Shown piece by piece: positions 1 to 6,962 of a stretch of 64,000 bases of DNA. A program made the position numbers and the translations under genes. The first letter of the stretch is position 1, and every line of letters begins with the position of its first letter. The notes beneath the pieces are model-generated. The model was given only the letters and a program-made list of their open reading frames with translations, did not search any database and had not been told where the DNA came from. The stretch comes from Algoriphagus aquimarinus (lineage in GTDB: Bacteria; Bacteroidota; Bacteroidia; Cytophagales; Cyclobacteriaceae): contig NZ_VORW01000012.1 of assembly GCF_007997215.1 (NCBI RefSeq), positions 56,226-120,225 on the forward strand, in the 5' to 3' direction.

Positions 1-1665
1 TGTGCTTCCTTCTTCAACTCGGGTTTCATAGTGCGCCACAAAGTCTTTTGCAATAGCTTCGATTCTTCCCGGATCTCCGAGAATCGTCCCCATTTGTGCC
101 ATCTGCCGCTTGCTCTCGTCGATCTGGTATTCATTTCCGCCAGATTCAGCAACCATAAGATAATAGCTCTCGATTTCCTGAAGCTTTCTATTTTCCAGCA
201 ACACCTTGGCCGCTCGACCCTCATAGACGATCCTCACGGTAATATCATCCATCACCGATTCAGTCATGGTGTAGGTATCCACTATCTCCCCAAACACATC
301 CATGGTCGCATCAATCGGCGTTCCTGTGAAACCCACATAAGTGGCATTCGGCAGGGAATCATGGAGATGCTTCGCAAACCCAAAACTCTTCTTCACACCC
401 TGCTCGGTAATCCGAACCTTCTGATCCAGATTGGTTTGGCTGCGATGTGCCTCGTCGGAAATACAAATCACATTGCTTCGATCCGTGAGCAATTCGGTGT
501 CCTCATTAAACTTATGAATTGTGGTCAAGAACACTCCCCCAGAGTTTCTGCCTTTCAGTTCATTTCGTAGATCCTCCCGACTGGTCACAGACTTGATCAC
601 ATTGTCTCCCACAAAGGCCTTGGCATTGGTGAACTGTCCGCTCAACTGATCGTCAAGATCGGTACGGTCAGTGATCAACACGATGGTCGGACTGGCAAAG
701 TCCACGCTCTTCATCAGTAAGCGGGTCAGAAAGAGCATGGTAAAGCTCTTGCCGCAACCTGTCGCTCCAAAGTAAGTCCCGCCCTTTCCATCGCCTTCAG
801 GATGCTGATGGAGTTTGATGTTTTCAAACAGCTTGGTCGCTGCATAGTACTGTGGATAGCGGCAGACGATCTTTTCATCCCGCTTGGAGCTATCTGGCAG
901 GTAAATAAAATTATGGATGATGTCCGTAAGTCGGCGCTTATCCAGCATCCCACGGATCAGCGTGTACATGGCATCAATTCCATGCACCTTGGTAGACTTT
1001 CCTGTGGCTGGATCGATTTCCTGATCCAAACCTTCGATTTTCCGCCAGGCATAGAAGAACTCATAGGGAGCAAAAAAACTTCCTGCCTTGGTATTTACCC
1101 CATCGGAAATCACGCAAAAGGCATTGTACTTAAATAAATCCGGGATATCCCGTCGGTAACGATTGGTCAGCTGATCGTAGGCAGAGAACAAAGAGGCGGT
1201 TTCCCGGATGGAAGATTTAAACTCAAACACCACCAGTGGCAAACCATTAATGTAGAGAATCCCATCGGGAATGCGCTTCTCAAAACCCTGAATCTCCAGC
1301 TGATTGACAAACTTAAATCGGTTCTTTTCCGGCTGCTCGTAATCGATCAAAGAGATAAAAATATCCTTCTGTTTGTGGTCTTCCCGCTTCAGCAGAAAGC
1401 CATCCCGCACCCAATTCATGATCGTCTTATTCGTCTCGTAGAGATCGGAAGCGGGCAACTTCTCTAATTCCCGAATAATGGAAAAGACCTCCAAAGGAGT
1501 GATTTTCTGTGCAGCATAGCGCTCCAGCAAAAATCCCTGCAAATCGGCCCGAATCAAAACTTCTTCCTTGCCTCTTAAAATCTCCTCACCCGGCACATAA
1601 GGATATCCCTGCTCTCCTAAGAGGGTAATAAAGGCTTGTTCAAGTTGGGATTCGGTGAATTTCAT
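1..1665 (-). CDS. hsdR: Type I restriction enzyme R subunit HsdR, 3' end outside window
   Basis: This is the translocase/endonuclease subunit of a type I restriction system, which cleaves unmodified DNA after ATP-driven translocation. The frame is open from the ATG at 1665 to the window edge (555 codons), so the C-terminal half is missing. An N-terminal PD-(D/E)xK nuclease is visible as Asp134 followed by Glu148-Phe-Lys150. The SF2 motor follows: Walker A GATGCGKS at residues 300-307, DEAH at 404-407 and the motif III-like GFTGTP at 445-450. The start codon overlaps the stop of the upstream ATPase gene as ATGA, which implies translational coupling. The base composition is visibly richer in GC than the ATPase gene next to it. 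The family assignment is secure; whether the gene is intact beyond the edge is unknown. Confidence 0.95.
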   Translation of the reverse strand, partial: MKFTESQLEQAFITLLGEQGYPYVPGEEILRGKEEVLIRADLQGFLLERYAAQKITPLEVFSIIRELEKLPASDLYETNKTIMNWVRDGFLLKREDHKQKDIFISLIDYEQPEKNRFKFVNQLEIQGFEKRIPDGILYINGLPLVVFEFKSSIRETASLFSAYDQLTNRYRRDIPDLFKYNAFCVISDGVNTKAGSFFAPYEFFYAWRKIEGLDQEIDPATGKSTKVHGIDAMYTLIRGMLDKRRLTDIIHNFIYLPDSSKRDEKIVCRYPQYYAATKLFENIKLHQHPEGDGKGGTYFGATGCGKSFTMLFLTRLLMKSVDFASPTIVLITDRTDLDDQLSGQFTNAKAFVGDNVIKSVTSREDLRNELKGRNSGGVFLTTIHKFNEDTELLTDRSNVICISDEAHRSQTNLDQKVRITEQGVKKSFGFAKHLHDSLPNATYVGFTGTPIDATMDVFGEIVDTYTMTESVMDDITVRIVYEGRAAKVLLENRKLQEIESYYLMVAESGGNEYQIDESKRQMAQMGTILGDPGRIEAIAKDFVAHYETRVEEGST

Positions 1666-3890
1666 TGATTATCCTCCAAAATTTCTTCATTGATTTCCAT
1701 CATCAAATTATAATGACCTAGTTGCCCATTTACCTCAAATATTGATCTGAAAACATCTTTATATCGTTGCTCTGAATCATCATGCCCTGAAACATGAATT
1801 TCATCCGCTATGTCATGAGAGCCACCATGTACCCAACTTATGAGAGACTTACATATTAACTGTTCCTCTAAACTTTTGAACTTTGGGGGTAGGTTTTTAA
1901 TATTTGAAAACTGTCCAAATACAGTGAAATAATATTCAAGTATTCTTCGCATTGCATTTTGAAGCATCACACTTGATTTCTTTTCTTCTGATTTTAACTC
2001 TTGCCATAGCAATTCATATGTACTTGAGATAGGATTCTTTTTTCCATGAGATTCTATTGTTGTACATTTTCTTCCTTTGCGAAGGATCCAATAGCCAGTG
2101 TTCTCAATTTCTTGATTTCTTCCTTCCACAATAGCCATTTGCTTGTGAAAATAGGAATTATGAGTAAAAAGAAGAAGTTGATTAATATTACCTTTTCCAG
2201 CCCTAACATCTTCTAAAAATTTACGAAGCAGTGAGCTAACAACGAATAAAACATTGCTGTCCAAGCTTGATATTGGGTCATCAACTACTAATATTCGACG
2301 TTCATTTACAGATTCTTCTGAATGTCCTCCTTTTGCTAATTGATAGAAATATAAAAAAGTTAGAAAAGTAACTTCACCTTCACTTAAGGTAGATTCAACC
2401 AGTGTACCATCCTCTCTTTGAATCTGGTAGCAATTATTCTCTTCCGGAGACTTTACTACTTTGAAACTAAAAAACCCATAAGAAACCAAGATTTTATTCA
2501 TTTCTAATTCTGAAAATTCAGTCCCTGTAGTTCCTGCAGTTAAGTCATCAATTTCTTTTTTCAGATCAATTCCTTTTTTTATTGTTTGTTTTTGAATGTC
2601 TAATAATTTTGATTTAACAGAACTTATTCCTTCAAAAGCTTTTTCATACCCACTAATAATTGGTCTAGCTTCCTCAATTAGGTATTTCCAAACTGATTGA
2701 ATCAATAATAAATGAGAAGTTCTAAAACTTCGGACAATTCTATTATGCTCTTCTATTAACTTATTGGCATTAGTAATTTGATCCTCAAAATGTGCAAAAA
2801 GGTCGGTAAGTAAGGTCAAAGAAAGTTTTCGACTTGGTTCTTTTAACTTATCCGTCATTACCCTGTGGGATTCAGCTAATCTACTTTCAAGTAATTCAAC
2901 TTCTGTTTCAAATTTCTCCCAATCAATTTTTGTATCTGAAGATATTTTTTCCCTTTGTTGAAGCTCTCCTAATTGATTTAAAATTCCTTGGCTTTGGCGT
3001 TTAAATTCATTCGAATAGCTAAGAACCTTGCCTAATTCTTTTTTATAAGATTCATCAAAGAAATCAGCAAGTTGTTTTTTCAAATTTTCATTAACTGTTT
3101 CTTGTTGGCAAAATGGACAAACTTCACCTTCAATAAATTCTTGGCCTTTATCAACCCAATCACTATTATTTAACTTTCCGATAAGTTGGGCAATTGGTAC
3201 ATCTGCTTTTCCAACTATTGCTTTATTCCAAATATCTGACTCTTCAATTTCTGATAGTTTTGAAAAGTCCAATAGCGGTAATAGACTAATTTCTTGTGGT
3301 TTTCCACCGAAAATAGTTTTCGCCTGTTCCAATATCTCTTCTTTAGTAAGTAGATCGGCTGAATTTGATTTAAATTCCTTAAGCAATCTAGCTTTGAAAG
3401 ACTCTTTAGTCCCACATCCTTTGAAAGCATCACTAAAATTTGTCTTGTTTGGTTTATAATAGGAATCCCAAAGTGTTTCTTTCAACCTTTCATACTCAGA
3501 GTCTAATTGGTCTTCAAATCCTTTTAATCTCCTTTTTTCCTCTTTGGCAGTTTCTCTAAGGCTTGTGATTTCTATCTTCTTTTCTTCAAGTAATTTCATC
3601 TGCTCAGCAGACGCTTTACCTAATGTGAAAACCCCGGGAATATTGGATTTGAAAAAGTTTTGTTCTCTAAATTCTTTATTGTAAACGTAGGCAGGAAGAG
3701 CCTGATCACCTTCCCATGCTATGTTACAATCAACATATTTATCTTCCTTGGGAGTAGCTAAAAAATTGGAAATGGTGGTTTTACCACTGCCATTTGCTCC
3801 GTATATGAAACTTACTGGTTTTAGATTTTCTAACAAAATACCATCAGCTGAATAAGAGGCTACATTTTTAACAGTTATTGAATTTATCAT
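1662..3890 (-). CDS. rloC: RloC-like AAA/ABC ATPase, candidate anticodon nuclease with zinc hook
   Basis: A 742-residue protein of the AAA_13/RloC-PrrC type. Walker A GANGSGKT lies at residues 31-38. A long charged coiled-coil region has Cys258-Pro-Phe-Cys261 in its middle, the form of a Rad50-like zinc hook. An LSEGE signature and a Walker B ILVVDDPISSLD follow, then a C-terminal helical region. That region holds Arg648-x3-Glu652 and His692 in a GGSHD context, which matches the Arg-Glu-His set known for the PrrC anticodon nuclease. RloC proteins are large ATPases that excise the tRNA wobble nucleotide, and rlo stands for R-linked ORF. The gene lies between hsdS (30 bp upstream) and hsdR (ATGA overlap), the same position that prrC occupies in EcoprrI. 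It is AT-rich compared with hsdM and hsdR, suggesting separate acquisition. The fold is sure; tRNase activity is inferred from residues and position. Confidence 0.8.
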   Translation of the reverse strand: MINSITVKNVASYSADGILLENLKPVSFIYGANGSGKTTISNFLATPKEDKYVDCNIAWEGDQALPAYVYNKEFREQNFFKSNIPGVFTLGKASAEQMKLLEEKKIEITSLRETAKEEKRRLKGFEDQLDSEYERLKETLWDSYYKPNKTNFSDAFKGCGTKESFKARLLKEFKSNSADLLTKEEILEQAKTIFGGKPQEISLLPLLDFSKLSEIEESDIWNKAIVGKADVPIAQLIGKLNNSDWVDKGQEFIEGEVCPFCQQETVNENLKKQLADFFDESYKKELGKVLSYSNEFKRQSQGILNQLGELQQREKISSDTKIDWEKFETEVELLESRLAESHRVMTDKLKEPSRKLSLTLLTDLFAHFEDQITNANKLIEEHNRIVRSFRTSHLLLIQSVWKYLIEEARPIISGYEKAFEGISSVKSKLLDIQKQTIKKGIDLKKEIDDLTAGTTGTEFSELEMNKILVSYGFFSFKVVKSPEENNCYQIQREDGTLVESTLSEGEVTFLTFLYFYQLAKGGHSEESVNERRILVVDDPISSLDSNVLFVVSSLLRKFLEDVRAGKGNINQLLLFTHNSYFHKQMAIVEGRNQEIENTGYWILRKGRKCTTIESHGKKNPISSTYELLWQELKSEEKKSSVMLQNAMRRILEYYFTVFGQFSNIKNLPPKFKSLEEQLICKSLISWVHGGSHDIADEIHVSGHDDSEQRYKDVFRSIFEVNGQLGHYNLMMEINEEILEDNQ

Positions 3891-3920
3891 AGAAAAGTAG
3901 TTTAAATAATATTATTGACT

Positions 3921-5303
3921 TTAGAGTATTTCCTCCTTCACCCTCACTCTCCCACTAATCAACTCCGGCAATAACATATCTCGAAGTTGAGTGAGTGTTT
4001 CGATTTCATTTGAGTTATCCGTTATTTTATTGAAGTTAGGTTTTGATAGTAAGTCAAACTTTTTCAAAAGCTCGTGATCTGGTAGTGCTAAAAAATATGA
4101 GTTAAAACATGAATTTTGAACTCGCTGCCTTCCAGATGAACCTACCATATTTTGAATGCAATGGTTTACAAATGCTTCAAATCTTGCTAAGCATGCTACA
4201 AATGGCGTTTTAATTTGATTTTTTCCTCTTAGAATAATAAACTCAGTTGATCCAAACCCAGCTTCATCACTTTTAAGGAAATCTACTATTGCTGTCTTAC
4301 CGTTTTCTAGACAAGGTGTAATTCTAGCCAATAGAACATCTCCTTGTTTGAATTTGGCTCCACCACTATATCCCTTCTCAATAAAACCATCAATTGAATA
4401 GCCAGAAGTGGGAAGAGCCTTCATATCAACATATTTCCTAACCTCCCCCTTTTTAATAGATACGCTTGGATTTACATGGATTGCATTTTCTACAGATTTC
4501 ACCTCCCACCCCTCAGGAATCCATTTCCCCAGCGTCTCATTAAAGACAAAAGAAGAAGGGAACTTTGCGGCAAGCTCAGGGGCCTTTGAGATTAGTTTCT
4601 TTGAATGTGGAACAAGCGCTCGCTTCTCAGCCATCTCCAGTAATTCATTGGGAATATCATTTCCTGCTGCAAGCGTGTTATCCAGCACAGGATCGAAGTC
4701 CACAAACCAGCTTTTAAACAAGGCTTGCGCCATGGCTTCCAGCGTTTGGTTCATCTGACGGTTTAGCTCGATCTTATCATCCAGCTTCCCTAAAATATGG
4801 GCTATGGCTTTTTGTTCGGGAAGAGGGGGAAGTAGAGTTTTAAATTGTTTTAGTTTAGCAACTGGAAGTCGAGCCTGATTAGCACTACCTCCCGCTGAGT
4901 TTCCTGCAAACCATCTGAACTCAATAGTTCTTAGGATATAAAAAAGGAATCGGTTATCAAGTTTTGTATTATCTGGTATTATACAGCAGGTATTTTGATT
5001 TTGAATTAAATCTCCAAGAGCTTTGGGAATTCTAATTACTTTACCAACAGCTGACGACCAATTAGGTGGCCAAGAACCAACCGTAGCTACGACAACATCT
5101 CCTTCATTCAGAAAATGTGATTTCCATTTTATGGCATGTTCTTTTGACACAAAATTACATTTACTTATATCAATCGAATCATCTGTAAAATCTGAAACTC
5201 TAGCTAGTTTCACTCCCCTATCAGAGAAATATTCCTGCTTTATCCCTGCTCCATTTCTAAATGTTGCCAATTCTCCAATTCCAATTTCTTCCCACTCACT
5301 CAT
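3921..5303 (-). CDS. hsdS: Type I restriction-modification specificity subunit HsdS
   Basis: HsdS recognises the bipartite DNA target for both methylation and cleavage. The 460-residue protein has two target recognition domains. The first (about 1-160) ends in the PLPEQKAIAHILGKLDDKI conserved helix, followed by the central KSWFVDFDPV segment near residue 200. The second domain starts near LGKWIPEGWEV and ends in the usual LRDMLLPELISGRV helix. The start overlaps the upstream ORF6N gene by eight bases (ATGAGTGA), typical of coupled hsd genes. The conserved central segment is richer in GC than the two AT-rich recognition domains, as expected if these are exchanged between loci. The target sequence cannot be read from the protein. 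Confidence 0.93.
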   Translation of the reverse strand: MSEWEEIGIGELATFRNGAGIKQEYFSDRGVKLARVSDFTDDSIDISKCNFVSKEHAIKWKSHFLNEGDVVVATVGSWPPNWSSAVGKVIRIPKALGDLIQNQNTCCIIPDNTKLDNRFLFYILRTIEFRWFAGNSAGGSANQARLPVAKLKQFKTLLPPLPEQKAIAHILGKLDDKIELNRQMNQTLEAMAQALFKSWFVDFDPVLDNTLAAGNDIPNELLEMAEKRALVPHSKKLISKAPELAAKFPSSFVFNETLGKWIPEGWEVKSVENAIHVNPSVSIKKGEVRKYVDMKALPTSGYSIDGFIEKGYSGGAKFKQGDVLLARITPCLENGKTAIVDFLKSDEAGFGSTEFIILRGKNQIKTPFVACLARFEAFVNHCIQNMVGSSGRQRVQNSCFNSYFLALPDHELLKKFDLLSKPNFNKITDNSNEIETLTQLRDMLLPELISGRVRVKEEIL

Positions 5304-6234
5304 ACCCCAATACCTTTAAATTTTCCAGAATAGTAACTGTTCCTGCATCCATTTTGGAGAAGGCAAACCAGCGCTTGCCCAGATCTTTGATGGATGCTCC
5401 AATATGATAGATTTCCTTTACGTCCAGAATCAGAAATCGGTCGTGTGCTTTCGTAAACTCCTGAATCTGTATGGGTGGATATTGCGCATTGTACTTATCC
5501 AGATCTATTCGGAGTTGCTTGCCGATGGTTTTGGTGAAAATCGTGCATTTTACCCCATCTTTCCTTTTTCCCAGAAGCCACAGCACCGAATCATCCACAT
5601 AGTTATCCAAGAGTAGAATGGATTTTTCTGCCTTGCGGACTAAGTCAGAAACAAATTGATGCGCATCAAACACCTGCCCATCAAAGAAAATCCCTTGCTT
5701 CGGCGCGGGATCTTTATTTTCCAAGGCTTTAAAAATCTGCTCGAACTTTTGATCCGATTCCAATTGCTTCAATTCTACCCGATCCATACGTTGGATGATC
5801 AATTGATTGGACGATAGTTGCTTGCGCATCGCAATAAACGCATTCATAATTTGGATACTGACCTGAATGGCAATATCAGATCTTAACACCGCAGAGAGCA
5901 TAGCGACACCCTGCTCGGTGAATGCATAGGGTCTATACTTGATGTTTTTACCAAGTTTATTATTCAAGGTCACATTTTGTGACCTTGAATTTGAGGCTAC
6001 ATTTTGAAATCCCAGATGTCCAAACCGGTTGCAATTTGTGACCAGTTCAGATAAATCATTTTCGTTGAGTTGAAATCGAAATGAATCAGGAAAACGTGAA
6101 ATATTTCGTTTTACGGCTTGATTGAGCACCTTAGTTTCGATTTGGTACAATTCAGCCAAATCACGGTCTATCATCACCTGCTGATCTTGAAAGGTGAAAA
6201 TTCGATTTTCGATATGTTGCAGATCCTTACTCAT
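5296..6234 (-). CDS. ORF6N-domain protein with PLD-like C-terminal half, embedded in hsd operon
   Basis: A 312-residue two-domain protein. Residues about 5-140 match the ORF6N DNA-binding domain known from phage and mobile elements: VMIDRDLAELYQIETKVLNQ, then FTEQGVAMLSAVL. The C-terminal half (about 180-300) has HDRFLILD, which fits the HxKx4D motif of the phospholipase D superfamily with Lys replaced by Arg, followed by YHIGASIKDLGKRWFAFSK. A PLD-like nuclease or phosphodiesterase role is inferred. ORF6N/RhuM-type genes are known as R-linked ORFs inside type I restriction loci. Its last residues, ENLKVLGYE, repeat the HsdM C-terminus ENLKVLGYNV, and its stop overlaps the hsdS start. It may act as a regulator or accessory nuclease of the locus; no function is proven. 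Confidence 0.85.
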   Translation of the reverse strand: MSKDLQHIENRIFTFQDQQVMIDRDLAELYQIETKVLNQAVKRNISRFPDSFRFQLNENDLSELVTNCNRFGHLGFQNVASNSRSQNVTLNNKLGKNIKYRPYAFTEQGVAMLSAVLRSDIAIQVSIQIMNAFIAMRKQLSSNQLIIQRMDRVELKQLESDQKFEQIFKALENKDPAPKQGIFFDGQVFDAHQFVSDLVRKAEKSILLLDNYVDDSVLWLLGKRKDGVKCTIFTKTIGKQLRIDLDKYNAQYPPIQIQEFTKAHDRFLILDVKEIYHIGASIKDLGKRWFAFSKMDAGTVTILENLKVLGYE

Positions 6235-6245
6235 GACTCAAAATC

Positions 6246-6411
6246 GTCTGAATCACGGATTGATACGGATTTTAGGATTTCACGGATTTTTCAATCCTAG
6301 ACTTGATTCTTAAACTATTTATCATCTGTGTAATCTTTTAATCAGTTTAATCCGTGTTTTAGAATTTTCATTCCGTGCCATCCTTTAATCCCTCTAATCC
6401 GTGATTCTGAC
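6246..6411. repeat. Inverted-repeat unit on the hsdS side of the GxxExxY gene
   Basis: The outer end at 6246-6261 (GTCTGAATCACGGATT) is matched in inverse orientation at 6396-6411 (15 of 16 bases). The stretch between them has further degenerate ACGGAT/ATCCGT words, such as CACGGATTT at 6281 and TTTAATCCGTGTTTT near 6347. It resembles a small non-coding inverted-repeat unit and pairs with a second one on the other side of the GxxExxY gene. Confidence 0.7.
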
Positions 6412-6435
6412 ATTTTCATCCCTGGTTCAGACATT

Positions 6436-6813
6436 TCATCTTACCAATCGTTTAAATGTCATTGATTTGCTTCCGAAATTAATCAGCAAACCTACCTCAA
6501 GTTGATAGGCCTTCAAGTAGTTTAAGGCTTGAGCCAAATGGACATCTTCTAATTCCTTGATGGCTTTCAGCTCTACCAATACTTTTCCTTCCACCACAAA
6601 ATCTGCCCGTCTTGTTCCCAAAGGATGCGCTAATTCCTTATACCAGATATCCTGTTCGATTTCTCTGGCAAACTCCAAATTCTTTTGAGCGAATTCATAA
6701 GCCAAGGCCCGTTGATAGATGACTTCTTGAAATCCATTTCCTAATTCCTTGTGTACCTCAAAGGCAGCCCCAATGATCTTTTCGGTTATTTCCTTATGTT
6801 TCAACTCAGTCAT
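6436..6813 (-). CDS. GxxExxY family protein (PDDEXK_3 nuclease fold)
   Basis: A 125-residue protein with the family signature GFQEVIY at residues 27-33 and a restriction-nuclease-like core: Asp71 in RADF, then Glu81-Leu-Lys83 in VLVELKA. The C-terminal KAYQLEVGLLINFG is also typical. The family (TIGR04256, PDDEXK_3) is common in Bacteroidota and has no settled biochemical role. The gene lies between hsdM and the ORF6N gene in the same orientation, but is flanked on both sides by inverted-repeat units, so it looks like an inserted cassette, not an original hsd gene. The ATG follows a short spacer from the right-hand repeat. Full length and intact. Confidence 0.9.
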   Translation of the reverse strand: MTELKHKEITEKIIGAAFEVHKELGNGFQEVIYQRALAYEFAQKNLEFAREIEQDIWYKELAHPLGTRRADFVVEGKVLVELKAIKELEDVHLAQALNYLKAYQLEVGLLINFGSKSMTFKRLVR

Positions 6814-6834
6814 CCCTGTGATCTATTTAAATTC

Positions 6835-6962
6835 GTCAGAATCACAGATTGACACGGATCATTTGATTTCACAGATAGTTTGAACCTTCTTGCTATACTT
6901 CCTCTATATTTCATTTTACGTTTCTGTGTAATCCTTTAATCTATTAAATCCGTGATTCAGAC
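6835..6962. repeat. Inverted-repeat unit on the hsdM side of the GxxExxY gene
   Basis: GTCAGAATCACAGATT at 6835-6850 is answered in inverse by AATCCGTGATTCAGAC at 6947-6962. The latter is the exact inverse of the outer end at 6246-6261 of the other flanking unit. The cassette 6246-6962 therefore has perfect 16-bp terminal inverted repeats. The hsdM stop codon (6957-6959) lies inside this terminal repeat. No clear target-site duplication is seen outside the ends. Confidence 0.75.

Noticed and set aside
726..1137. Separate short genes opposite or inside hsdR
   Set aside because: The open hsdR frame covers this stretch with clear helicase motifs; the other frames have no recognisable content.
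1662..3890. SMC/RecF-type repair ATPase
   Set aside because: The Arg-x3-Glu...His C-terminus and the place between hsdS and hsdR fit RloC better, although a repair role was considered because of the zinc hook.
5296..6234. Prophage remnant because of the ORF6N domain
   Set aside because: No other phage gene is present, and ORF6N/RhuM-type genes are known inside restriction loci.
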